Origin: Flavobacteriaceae bacterium MAR_2009_75
GTDB lineage: Bacteria > Bacteroidota > Bacteroidia > Flavobacteriales > Flavobacteriaceae
DNA: 64,000 nt
Reading direction: 5' to 3'
Assembly: GCA_002813285.1 (NCBI GenBank)
Contig: PHTZ01000001.1
Span: forward strand, 2,665,501-2,729,500
The notes below the pieces were generated by a model. It was not told where the DNA came from and made no database searches. It saw only the letters and a list, made by a program, of their open reading frames with translations. This document shows, piece by piece, positions 36,396-45,275 of this stretch; position 1 is the stretch's first letter; each line of letters begins with the position of its first letter. Position numbers and translations under genes: made by a program.

Positions 36396-36974
36396 ATGAA
36401 CCGCAAGAAATTTCTAACGACTTCAGGTCTGGTGGGGCTGGCCCTATTTCTTCCAAAAAATATACTGGCGATGGATAACGTACCCAAAAAACTCTACTTT
36501 AAAGACGACGGTAAAATACCTAACAGTAAATATCCACTGATTCTATATAAAAATGCATTCTCAGAGACCGGAAGAAGTGGTGCTTCGTGGTTGGAAAATA
36601 GGTTTTTAGAGAACAACTGGAGTAATTCTTGGCGAAATGGTATCTACTCTTTTCATCATTATCATAGTACATCTCATGAGGGTCTAGGGGTTTATTCGGG
36701 TAGTGCATTGGTTCATTTGGGTGGTGAAGACGGCGAAAAAATTAAGATAGAAGCGGGTGATGTTATTATTATTCCTGCCGGTGTAGGCCATAAAAATTTG
36801 GGAGGTGAGAACTTGGGTGTCGTCGGGGCCTATCCAGATGGTAGATTATGGGATTTAAACAAAGGCCTGCCGGGTGAAAGACCAAAGGCCGACGAGAATA
36901 TTGACGGCTTGCCTATACCCGATGCGGATCCTTTATTGGGTACTGAAGATGGATTAATAAAAATCTGGAAATAG
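36396..36974 (+). CDS. YjlB-like cupin protein with N-terminal signal/Tat-like leader
   Basis: This 192-residue protein starts MNRKKFLTTSGLVGLALFLP, a signal-like leader (only a partial Tat-type pattern, RKKF). The single cupin resembles B. subtilis YjlB: LILYKNAFSETGRSG, NGIYSFHHYHSTSHEGLGVYSGSALVHLGGEDG, IEAGDVIIIPAGVGHKNLG, VVGAYPDGRLWDL. The His residues of FHHYHSTSHE and Glu are likely metal ligands. YjlB neighbours hexuronate genes in Bacillus, so an uronate link is reasonable, but no reaction is known. It lies 22 bp after the oxidoreductase. Confidence 0.8.
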   Translation: MNRKKFLTTSGLVGLALFLPKNILAMDNVPKKLYFKDDGKIPNSKYPLILYKNAFSETGRSGASWLENRFLENNWSNSWRNGIYSFHHYHSTSHEGLGVYSGSALVHLGGEDGEKIKIEAGDVIIIPAGVGHKNLGGENLGVVGAYPDGRLWDLNKGLPGERPKADENIDGLPIPDADPLLGTEDGLIKIWK

Positions 36975-37004
36975 AGTATAATAAGAGAACCAAGAACTTG
37001 TGCC

Positions 37005-39269
37005 ATGCGTCTATTTTTATTGAACTTGTGTTGTTATCTCGTCTCATTGCAGTTGTTTTCCCAGAATGGCAATCACTTCGAAACCAATATACAACAGCCT
37101 CAAATTCATATAAAAAAAAGCGTTGATGACATAGTGATAGATGGAATACTTAACGAGTTAACTTGGCAACAAAGCGACGAAAACGCGAACTTCAGCCAGT
37201 ACTTTCCAACGGACAGTGTTTTGGCCAAAGGTGATACTGAGGTTTTTTTGAGTTATGATCAAGAAAATCTTTATATCGCAGCCAAATGCTATACGTCAGG
37301 CAATAACTTTAGGGTAGAGTCACTCAAACGAGATTTTAAATTTTCCCAAAACGATAACATCAATTTTATTTTCGACACCTATTACGATCAAACAAATGCC
37401 TTTCAATTTAGCATGAACCCGGTAGGGGCACAGAAAGAGGCCTTGATATCGATCGGGGGCAAGAACAGTGATGCTTTCGATGGGTCTTGGGACCATAAAT
37501 GGTATGGAGATTCAAAAATGTACGATGGGTATTGGGTATGTGAATTGGCCATTCCTTTCAGTTCTATTAGATATAAAGAGGGCGCTGAAAAGTGGGGTTT
37601 TAATGCTTATAGAAATGATAGTCAGACCAATGAAATTTCATGCTTCGTACGCATCCCTAGGCAATATAATCTGATGAATCTCAATCATACTGCTGAAATT
37701 ATTTGGAATGAGCCCTTGAACAATGCGGGTAAGAATATTTCACTAATTCCATATATTACCACGGGTGTCAATCGAGATTTTGAAGATGTCTCACAGCAAA
37801 ACTATCAGTACGATTTTAATGTTGGGGGTGATGCCAAGATCGGTATTTCCTCTAGCCTTAATCTAGACTTGACGGTAAATCCTGATTTTTCACAGGTAGA
37901 AGTAGACGAACAGGTAAACAACTTGGATCGCTTTGAGATTTCTTTTCCGGAGAAAAGACAATTTTTTTTAGAAAACGCCGATTTGTTCGGCGGATTCGGT
38001 TCTGACCGGGCACAACCTTTCTTTTCACGAAAAATAGGTATTTCTAGAAACCCAAGGACTGAAAATAATGTACAGAACACGATTTACGGTGGGGCTAGGT
38101 TGAGCGGAAAATTAAATGAGAATTTTAGAATCGGGCTCTTGGCCATGCAGGCCGCATCACAGAAGGAAAATGACTTACCGAGTTATAATTATGCGATTCT
38201 TGCGGCTGAACACCAAGTTTTCAGCAGATCTAATATTGGCTTTCTTTTCATTAACAAGCAAAGCTTCAGTCATGAAAATTTTGGTCAGACCTATGATCCC
38301 TATGATAGAATTGCAGGGGTAGAATATAGGCTCTACACCGATAATAATTTCTGGACAGGCAAGGCCTCGTATATGCGCTCATTTACGCCTGATGATAAAG
38401 ACATGAAATATTTCGGTATGGGCCAACTCGAGTATAATCGTAGGCGATTCAGAACTGAACTTGCTGCCATGGTGGTAGGTGATGGTTACGATGCCGAGGT
38501 GGGTTTTGTTCCCCGAAGAGATTTCTTTTTGGTTAGCCCTGAAATGGATATACGATTTTTTCCTAAGACCGATAAAATTGCTCAAATGACTTTGATGAGC
38601 GATTTTAGATGGATTTATAAGCTAGGAAAAGACGATAATCCTATCATTGAAGATTTTGATCTTGAAGAAGCGAGTTTAGAGATTGGTTATGAAATAAGCT
38701 TTCAGAACAACCATACTTTTATGTTCAATTTAGAATATGAGAATTTCACCTTGCTCAATGATTTCGATCCGACCCGAATTCAAAATGGCGCTGCTTTTTT
38801 TTCAGCAGGTAGTGAACCGGAGAATACTATTGTAACTCTTGAATATGAGTCGGATGCCCGTAAAAAATTCTATTATAAGGTAAGCCCCAGTATGGGTAGG
38901 TTTTATGGGGGCAAGCGTCAGGGTATTCAAGGTGAACTTACCTACAGATATCAACCGTATGGGTCGATTGCCTTAAATTACGATTATACACACATTGATC
39001 TGGGGGGCGATTTTAAAACGGCCGACCTTTGGTTAGTGGGCCCAAAACTCGATTTCACATTTAGTAAGAAATTGTTTTGGACCACCTTTGTGCAATACAA
39101 CAATAGACTCGAGAACTTAAATATCAACTCAAGGTTGCAATGGCGCTTTGCCCCGGTATCTGATTTCTTTTTGGTCTATACCGATAATTACATTACCGAT
39201 CCGATGCGAAATTTTGATAGCAGAAACAGAGCCATCGTGGCCAAGCTCACCTACTGGTTCAACAAATAG
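37005..39269 (+). CDS. CBM9-like/DUF5916 outer-membrane protein
   Basis: The 754-residue protein has a signal peptide (to about FSQ20), an N-terminal CBM9-like sandwich (about 33-210: VDDIVIDGILNELTWQ, VFLSYDQENLYIAAKCY, FDTYYDQTNAFQFSMNPVGAQ, YWVCELAIPFSSIRY) and a long DUF5916 beta-rich region with RRQFFLENADLFGGFG-like QFFLENADLF and repeated barrel-type strands ending AKLTYWFNK. DUF5916 proteins are common in Bacteroidota and probably outer-membrane barrels; their function is not established. The CBM9-like domain suggests carbohydrate contact. It closes the plus-strand cluster and converges on GH28 with an 17-bp gap. Confidence 0.85.
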   Translation: MRLFLLNLCCYLVSLQLFSQNGNHFETNIQQPQIHIKKSVDDIVIDGILNELTWQQSDENANFSQYFPTDSVLAKGDTEVFLSYDQENLYIAAKCYTSGNNFRVESLKRDFKFSQNDNINFIFDTYYDQTNAFQFSMNPVGAQKEALISIGGKNSDAFDGSWDHKWYGDSKMYDGYWVCELAIPFSSIRYKEGAEKWGFNAYRNDSQTNEISCFVRIPRQYNLMNLNHTAEIIWNEPLNNAGKNISLIPYITTGVNRDFEDVSQQNYQYDFNVGGDAKIGISSSLNLDLTVNPDFSQVEVDEQVNNLDRFEISFPEKRQFFLENADLFGGFGSDRAQPFFSRKIGISRNPRTENNVQNTIYGGARLSGKLNENFRIGLLAMQAASQKENDLPSYNYAILAAEHQVFSRSNIGFLFINKQSFSHENFGQTYDPYDRIAGVEYRLYTDNNFWTGKASYMRSFTPDDKDMKYFGMGQLEYNRRRFRTELAAMVVGDGYDAEVGFVPRRDFFLVSPEMDIRFFPKTDKIAQMTLMSDFRWIYKLGKDDNPIIEDFDLEEASLEIGYEISFQNNHTFMFNLEYENFTLLNDFDPTRIQNGAAFFSAGSEPENTIVTLEYESDARKKFYYKVSPSMGRFYGGKRQGIQGELTYRYQPYGSIALNYDYTHIDLGGDFKTADLWLVGPKLDFTFSKKLFWTTFVQYNNRLENLNINSRLQWRFAPVSDFFLVYTDNYITDPMRNFDSRNRAIVAKLTYWFNK

Positions 39270-39286
39270 TTCTAATTATGAACGCG

Positions 39287-40723
39287 CTAATATTTTTCGC
39301 CGTTAATTGTGGTGTTCTCAAAATTTATAGGCTCTGAATTCTCTACCAACATAGGGGTTTCGGCTCCTTTGATATGAACGTTTTTGAGCGTTACATTTTG
39401 TACGGGCTTCTCTTCCCTACCTTGAATTAGCACTCCGTATTTACCGCCATTTTCAACTCCAATATCCTCTAAAAAGATGTTTTTTATAGTGGGGATGTGA
39501 TTTCCCTCTTGTTTGTCATAAATGCCATAATAGGTGTTAATTTTCAGCACGGCCTCCTTTACTTGCCCCACTTGAATATTTTTCACATATACATTCTCTA
39601 CAAAACCACCCCTCAATGTATTTGTTTTTATACGTATGGCACGTTCAAGTTCGGGGCTGTCCATTCTACAGTTGCGTACAAAAACATTACGTACCCCTGC
39701 CGATATCTCACTACCCATTACCACACCGCCATGGCCATCTTTCATTTCACAGTCTTCTACCACAATATTCTCACTAGGTATATTGACTCTTCTTCCTTCA
39801 TCATTTCTTCCCGATTTTATAGCGATACAATCATCGCCCGTGTCAAAAACGCAATTTTTAATATGAACGTTTTTAGAGTACTCGGGGTCACAACCGTCAT
39901 TATTTGGCCCGTGGCTACTAACGGTCACACCATCTACAGTAATATTTATTGATTTTATAGGATGCATTACCCAAAATGGCGCATCGGTAAAAGTAATGCC
40001 CTGTACCAGTATATTTTCGCATTCGAAGGGTTGAAAGAACGATGGTCGTAGTTGATGGCCTTCTCCAAAAACACGTTCTGAAAAAGGTACGGCATCTTCG
40101 TTCATTTTACGTAATCTGGGTAGGTTGTGCTCATCGCGCTGTTGCGGTTCACCTTCTTTGTGTCCGTACCGTTCTGCACCACACCAGGGCCACCAGTTTG
40201 TTTTATCTGCCTGTCCGTTGAAAGTGCCCTTGCCGGTGATGGCAATATTTTTTTCTTTATAGGCATAAATCAATGGCGAATAATTCATAAGTTCAACGCC
40301 TTCATATGAGGTATGTACCACAGGCAGATAATCAGCTTTGTTCTTTGAGAACAAGACCTCTGCCCCCTCTTCAAGATGAAGGTTTACATTGCTTTTCAGG
40401 TGAATTGGCCCGGTAAGAAATTTACCAGACGGCACCAATACTCTGCCTCCTCCTGCTTCACTGCAGGCCTTAATTGCACTTTTAAAAGCTTCTGAATTGT
40501 TCATCTCGCCACCTTCGACAGCTCCGAATTCTAAGATGTCAAAGGTCTTGTCTTGAAAAGTAGGAACTATTATAGATTTAATAATGGAGTCCGCTTGGGC
40601 AAAGGGCGAAACAGTTAGTTGTGCTGTCTCAGTTTTTTTCTCTTCCTTACATGCTATCAGTACAAGGCTCAAGATGAATAGAGGAAGAAAAGTTTTAGTA
40701 AACGAAGTGATTTTAAATGTCAT
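39287..40723 (-). CDS. GH28 polygalacturonase, lipoprotein (intact copy)
   Basis: This 478-residue protein has a lipobox (VLIAC, Cys25). The GH28 catalytic set is complete: NNDGCD (Asp276), DTGDDC (Asp297/Asp298), GHG (His331) and RIK (Arg364-Lys366). The insertion between strands (about 170-215, WWPWCGAERYG) is typical of Bacteroidota exo-acting GH28. It hydrolyses alpha-1,4-galacturonosyl or rhamnogalacturonan linkages in the periplasm. It is a paralog of the frameshifted copy at 9714 and can substitute for it. An operator palindrome lies 13 bp upstream of the start. Confidence 0.93.
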   Translation of the reverse strand: MTFKITSFTKTFLPLFILSLVLIACKEEKKTETAQLTVSPFAQADSIIKSIIVPTFQDKTFDILEFGAVEGGEMNNSEAFKSAIKACSEAGGGRVLVPSGKFLTGPIHLKSNVNLHLEEGAEVLFSKNKADYLPVVHTSYEGVELMNYSPLIYAYKEKNIAITGKGTFNGQADKTNWWPWCGAERYGHKEGEPQQRDEHNLPRLRKMNEDAVPFSERVFGEGHQLRPSFFQPFECENILVQGITFTDAPFWVMHPIKSINITVDGVTVSSHGPNNDGCDPEYSKNVHIKNCVFDTGDDCIAIKSGRNDEGRRVNIPSENIVVEDCEMKDGHGGVVMGSEISAGVRNVFVRNCRMDSPELERAIRIKTNTLRGGFVENVYVKNIQVGQVKEAVLKINTYYGIYDKQEGNHIPTIKNIFLEDIGVENGGKYGVLIQGREEKPVQNVTLKNVHIKGAETPMLVENSEPINFENTTINGEKY

Positions 40724-40736
40724 TTTATGATTTTAA

Positions 40737-40772
40737 GTAATCGATTGCATAAATTTAAAAAAGAATCGATTC
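40737..40772 (-). promoter_or_regulatory. Two ATCGAT palindromes flanking the GH28 -7 region
   Basis: GTAATCGATTGC (40737-40748) is identical to the site at 1565-1576. GAATCGATTC (40763-40772) is a perfect 10-bp palindrome whose centre is 25 bp further upstream. Between them, TAAATTTA (40750-40757) differs from the TAnnTTTG -7 box only in the last base. The arrangement suits a repressor that contacts both sides of the promoter. The sites lie 13 bp and 39 bp upstream of the GH28 ATG. Confidence 0.6.
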
Positions 40773-40967
40773 ACCACATAATATAATCGTAATTATAAAA
40801 TGATATCACCAATTTGTTATAGTTGCGTTGCCGCCTCGAAATATAGTGGTATGCCAATTTTAAATCACTACAACTGGTTCTTTTTCATTATATTAGTGTG
40901 GTTCATTAAGTTCGCTTACGAACACTGATCTCAATGTTTATTACATCAACCATACTTTAAAACACTA

Positions 40968-41741
40968 ATGATGAAAACCACAATTTCCAGTTTCATTTTC
41001 TTATTTGCCATCTATTCAAATGCACAACTTGAACCTATTGAAGAGGGAATTTACAAATGGAACGATTTTCCGGTCAAAAAAAGTGAACTTAAGGAAGGTC
41101 GGAGCATTCTGGAAGGTTCTTCACCACACTTAGAATATATTGAAATGCATGCGACTACTCAAATGCCTGGCGCAACTCCTGGTCCGGCTCATGCCAATAA
41201 AGATATTGAAGAATGTATTATTGTAAGAGAAGGTACTATGAAGATTACGATTGAGGGTAAGAGTACAGTTCTCGGTCCAGAGGGAGTTATTCTTCTTATG
41301 CCCCAACAAATGCATCAGATGGAAAACATAGGTGACACCAATCTGACCTATTACGTCATCCGCTATCGGTCAAAAAAGCCCATGAATATCGAAAGAGGTG
41401 CGAAAGCCGGAGGGTCATTGATGATCAATGCTGATTCTTTAACATACAAGCCAAGTTCTAGAGGTGGAGGGGTGCCCTATTTTGATAGGGAAACAGCCAT
41501 GTGCGAGCGCTACGAAATGCATGTGACCCAATTGGATAAATTAGGGCCGAGCCACGAACCCCACAAGCATATAGAAACTGAAATAATTTTGATGATGGCC
41601 GGGAATACAGAAATGACCATAGCAGGCAAAACCTATCAGGCAGGGCCTGGAGATTTCTATCTGGCCAAATCTGGTTCTATGCACGGTATCAAAAATTTAG
41701 GAGAAGGTTCTTGCCGCTATTTTGCCTTTAAGTGGAACTAA
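40968..41741 (+). CDS. Secreted bicupin protein
   Basis: The 257-residue protein has a signal peptide (MMKTTISSFIFLFAIYSNAQ) and two cupin_2 domains. The first (about 70-145) includes AHANKDIEECIIVREGTMKITIEG and LLMPQQMHQMENIG; the second (about 185-257) includes HEPHKHIETEIILMMAGNTEMTIAG and YLAKSGSMHGIKNLG with metal-binding His/Glu. ATGs at 40968 and 40971 are both possible. The role is unknown; secreted cupins occur in polysaccharide loci and some act on sugars or uronates. It is divergent from GH28 and ends 8 bp from the convergent SASA gene. Confidence 0.82.
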   Translation: MMKTTISSFIFLFAIYSNAQLEPIEEGIYKWNDFPVKKSELKEGRSILEGSSPHLEYIEMHATTQMPGATPGPAHANKDIEECIIVREGTMKITIEGKSTVLGPEGVILLMPQQMHQMENIGDTNLTYYVIRYRSKKPMNIERGAKAGGSLMINADSLTYKPSSRGGGVPYFDRETAMCERYEMHVTQLDKLGPSHEPHKHIETEIILMMAGNTEMTIAGKTYQAGPGDFYLAKSGSMHGIKNLGEGSCRYFAFKWN

Positions 41742-41749
41742 ATCTTCGA

Positions 41750-43684
41750 CTACTCTTTTCTAAATTCAAAAGGAGATACCGGGAGCCCATCTTTTGAAAA
41801 GAGATTCGCCTTTGCGGGGTTATTTGACCATGCGTAGCGAATGGCAATGGGTGTTGACACCTTGCTACTCTTTACCACAACATCTTTACATATGATTTCG
41901 GCATTAGCTTTAAAGAAGTTGATGCCATCGGATGATAGTTCAAATGTTCTTAGCGGTCCGTTATTTTTCGATTTGAGTCCAGATTGGTTATTCCCAAATG
42001 ATACCTGAACTAGATGGTCAGAAAACAGGGCTTTTGTTGGTACGGGGCTTAATTTTGTATCTGATTCATTATAAGCTAGGCTATAGGCGAGTTGCGCCAG
42101 TCTCTTACCAACATCTTTTTTATTTAGGGGGTGAATGTCGTTCCATTCACCAATATCGGTTATAACGGCCATGCCTGTATTATTGACCTTTAGAGTATTG
42201 AGCTGTGCCTGTCTTAGTTTCGCCCAATCACTTTCGACAGGTTCATGGGTCTCTTTCATGTAATTGGCCAGTTGTACATATAGAAACGGAAACTCACCGA
42301 TTTTCCATTTGTCGCGCCAGTTTTTAATCAATGCAGAAAAAGTTTCATTATAGGTCTCTGGTCGGTCGGTATTTGATTCGCCTTGATACCAAATAGCACC
42401 TTTTATCTTGTAATTGAGTAGCGGAGAGATCATTCGGTTGTATAACCCACCCGGTTTCCAGCGGATAAAAGTGGGACCTTCTAGAGGTTGCATCGCCGTA
42501 CCAAGTTTATATTTCCACCGCCCTTTCAGATCAATAGTGTCTTTGCCCACAGCTATAAAATAAGGTTTATCTGAAATAAAGCCACCTTTGCCTTGTTGAC
42601 TGATTAAGCGAACGGTGATGGTATTCTTGCCTTCTTGCAAAAGACTATCGTTTACCTCATATTTTCTTGGGGGATATTGATATCCCGTGGTGCCCACAAA
42701 GGTGCCATTGACATAAACATGGTCTTGGTCGACCATTCTGCCCAGCCAAAGTTTCGTTTCTTTTCCCAACCAATTTTCAGGAACCTTAATATCTTTTCTA
42801 AACCAAACGACTCCATTCACATGCCCCAATTCAGTATCTGACCAAAAGCTTGGCACTTGCATTTCTTTCCATTCAGAATCATCAAATTCTTGCGCAAACC
42901 ATTCGTTACCCTTTACTGACCCTAGGTCTTTTTCGTTTAATTCATTGAACCAGTCTTGTTGTCGTTTTTGGTCTTTCTGTTCTATTTCAGCGATACGATC
43001 GGCACTCTTGAATTTCTGTAATTCGGCATACGCTTCCGGAAATTCTTTTAGGGCGTCTTCGCTCATCCAAGATTCCACAGGCGACCCACCCAGAGCCGCA
43101 TTGATGAGGCCAACAGGTATTCGATATTTTTCATATAATTCTTTTGCAAAGAAATAGGCAACCCCTGAAAAGTTCAATAAGTTTTGAGAATTTGCCTCGA
43201 CCCAGCTTCCGGAGTCTAAGTCTTTATGGACTGTATTGAAGTCATATTTATCATGTACGAGAAATTGCCTGATTTTAGAATTCTTCGAGTTTTTGATAAC
43301 GTCAGGGTAGTTGTCTCGCAGCCGATGCATGGTCAGCTCCATATTGGATTGGCCCGAACAGAGCCATACCTCACCAAAAAGAATATCATCTACAACAACT
43401 TCATTCTTGCCCTTAACAATCATTTTATACGGACCTCCTGCAGGTTGCGGGGGCAACATAAAATGCCAATTACCATCGATGTCCGCTGTGGTAGTGTAAT
43501 TCTCTTGATTAAAGCTAAGTTCTACAGCCTCGTTGGGTGATGCCCACCCCCATATTTTCAATTCTGTATCTCGTTGGAGAACTGCACCGTCACTAATGAG
43601 CTTGGGTAGGCGAACTTGGGCATTTGCTGCAAGCAATGTGCAAAGAACGAATATAATAACAGGAAGACGGTAAAATCTATTCAT
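41750..43684 (-). CDS. Secreted SASA-family acetyl esterase (CE20-like)
   Basis: The 644-residue protein has a signal peptide ending AANAQ23 and a SGNH/SASA core split by a jelly-roll domain. The nucleophile block is GEVWLCSGQSNMELTMH (Ser113); IWYQGESNTD and WNDIHPLNKKD carry the remaining catalytic positions. The inserted sandwich (about 260-400) includes VVWFRKDIKVPENW, YVNGTFVGTTGYQYPPRKYEV. The same split layout is described for CE20 xylo-oligosaccharide acetyl esterases. Its place after GH67 and GH51 in one minus-strand operon supports xylan deacetylation, although the family name derives from sialate esterases. Confidence 0.88.
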   Translation of the reverse strand: MNRFYRLPVIIFVLCTLLAANAQVRLPKLISDGAVLQRDTELKIWGWASPNEAVELSFNQENYTTTADIDGNWHFMLPPQPAGGPYKMIVKGKNEVVVDDILFGEVWLCSGQSNMELTMHRLRDNYPDVIKNSKNSKIRQFLVHDKYDFNTVHKDLDSGSWVEANSQNLLNFSGVAYFFAKELYEKYRIPVGLINAALGGSPVESWMSEDALKEFPEAYAELQKFKSADRIAEIEQKDQKRQQDWFNELNEKDLGSVKGNEWFAQEFDDSEWKEMQVPSFWSDTELGHVNGVVWFRKDIKVPENWLGKETKLWLGRMVDQDHVYVNGTFVGTTGYQYPPRKYEVNDSLLQEGKNTITVRLISQQGKGGFISDKPYFIAVGKDTIDLKGRWKYKLGTAMQPLEGPTFIRWKPGGLYNRMISPLLNYKIKGAIWYQGESNTDRPETYNETFSALIKNWRDKWKIGEFPFLYVQLANYMKETHEPVESDWAKLRQAQLNTLKVNNTGMAVITDIGEWNDIHPLNKKDVGKRLAQLAYSLAYNESDTKLSPVPTKALFSDHLVQVSFGNNQSGLKSKNNGPLRTFELSSDGINFFKANAEIICKDVVVKSSKVSTPIAIRYAWSNNPAKANLFSKDGLPVSPFEFRKE

Positions 43685-43713
43685 AATATCGACAGTTGGA
43701 CGTTCTTAAATAC

Positions 43714-45261
43714 TTACTTGATTTTCAACAAAATCACTGATTTAGCGGGAATATCAACGGAAAGTGTTCCCTTTTTACTTCTTACACCCTCGTAAGTCTC
43801 AAGTTTTACCTGTTCCTCTTTACCGAAATCATTAAAGGCGTTCATTTTACCAGCTGTGATAATCGAAGCTGAAACTTCACCGAACTTTTCAACTCCCTTT
43901 AGGTTTATTGCAGTATTTAATTCTTTATGAGGATGCACGTTGGCAACGGTCACATGAACTTCACCCTGTGAATTTTTAGAGGCTGAAACTGATAATGCCG
44001 GTACTTCACCCTGCTCGGTAGTGTAGTTTTCTGCTTTCACTTCAGAAGGTAATTGCATCGCATCTTGATGTACCTTATACATTTTGAATACATAAAAGGT
44101 TGGGGTTTTGACCATTTGGTCCTCTTTGGTCAATATCATGGCCTGAAGCACATTAATCGTTTGCGCAATATTCGCCATTTTTATACGTCGGGCGTGATTA
44201 TTGAAAATGTTTAGCCCAAGGGCGGCGACCAGAGCATCTCTTAATGAATTTTGCTGATAAAGAAAACCGGGGTTCGTCCCTTCTTCGACGTCGTACCACG
44301 TTCCCCATTCGTCTGCAATTAGGGCAATGGTATTATCGGGGTCTTCCTCATCCATAATGGCGATATGGTCTTCGAGATTGGCTTCCATTTTTAGGGTTTG
44401 ATCCATACTCCTGAACCATTCTTCCTCTACAAAATCAAGAGCAGAACCTTTGACCGACCAGTCATTGGCAATCGTATAATAATGGTATGAAAGTCCGTCA
44501 GCGATATCGATAAACCCGGGCACTTCTTTTATTTCCGACATAAAAGTTCGTGTCCACTCCAAATCATCCCATTCTCCTCCACTGGCAATTTTAAAATCGG
44601 CATTACAATAAGTGCTAAATCTCTTGAAGACATCGGTATAATATTCGGCATCCATACCTCCTCCGCAGCCCCAATTTTCGTTACCGATACCCCAGAATTT
44701 TACATTCCACGGTTCTTCGCGGCCATTGGCCTTGCGCAAACGGGTGACCTCACTATCCTTGTCGGAAGTAACATATTCGATCCACTGAGAAGCATCCTTA
44801 ACTGTTCCGCTAGCGATATTTACGGCAATGTAGGGTTCGGTATCGAGCATCTCACACAGCTCTAAAAATTCGTGGGTGCCGAAAGAGTTATCTTCGGTAA
44901 CACCGCCCCAGAATGTATTGACGACCAAAGGTCTTTCTTTCACCGGGCCTATACCGTCTTTCCATTGGTATTGTTCGGCAAAGCATCCGCCGGGCCAACG
45001 AAGTACCGGTATACTTAATTCTCGTAATGCTTCAATGATATCGGTGCGAATACCATTTGTATTGGGTATTTCGGAATCCTTTCCTACAAAAAATCCATCG
45101 TAGATACCTCGACCTAAATGCTCGGCAAAATGCCCATATATATGTTTGCTAATGGTGTCTTTTGCTTGGTCAACATGAATAGTTATGGTGTTCTCTTGGG
45201 CACTTATTTGAGTGCTGACGATAAGAATAAACGGGGTAAGCAGTATTTTAAGTATGCGCAT
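43714..45261 (-). CDS. GH51 alpha-L-arabinofuranosidase, secreted
   Basis: I use the ATG complementary to 45259-45261, which gives the signal peptide MRILKILLTPFILIVSTQIS and avoids overlap with GH67. The 515-residue enzyme shows HFAEHLGRGIYDGFF, VLRWPGGCFAEQYQW, the acid/base Glu195 in GIGNENWGCGG, and the nucleophile Glu318 in IADEWGTWYD, followed by a C-terminal beta-sandwich. GH51 releases arabinofuranose from arabinoxylan or arabinan. A role on arabinoxylan fits its operon partners. Confidence 0.95.
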   Translation of the reverse strand: MRILKILLTPFILIVSTQISAQENTITIHVDQAKDTISKHIYGHFAEHLGRGIYDGFFVGKDSEIPNTNGIRTDIIEALRELSIPVLRWPGGCFAEQYQWKDGIGPVKERPLVVNTFWGGVTEDNSFGTHEFLELCEMLDTEPYIAVNIASGTVKDASQWIEYVTSDKDSEVTRLRKANGREEPWNVKFWGIGNENWGCGGGMDAEYYTDVFKRFSTYCNADFKIASGGEWDDLEWTRTFMSEIKEVPGFIDIADGLSYHYYTIANDWSVKGSALDFVEEEWFRSMDQTLKMEANLEDHIAIMDEEDPDNTIALIADEWGTWYDVEEGTNPGFLYQQNSLRDALVAALGLNIFNNHARRIKMANIAQTINVLQAMILTKEDQMVKTPTFYVFKMYKVHQDAMQLPSEVKAENYTTEQGEVPALSVSASKNSQGEVHVTVANVHPHKELNTAINLKGVEKFGEVSASIITAGKMNAFNDFGKEEQVKLETYEGVRSKKGTLSVDIPAKSVILLKIK

Positions 45262-45275
45262 GGTTAGAGAGTTGA

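Noticed and set aside
41750-43684. Sialic acid metabolism
   Set aside because: The SASA name is historical; no sialidase, NanA or sialic acid transporter is nearby, and the operon is for xylan.
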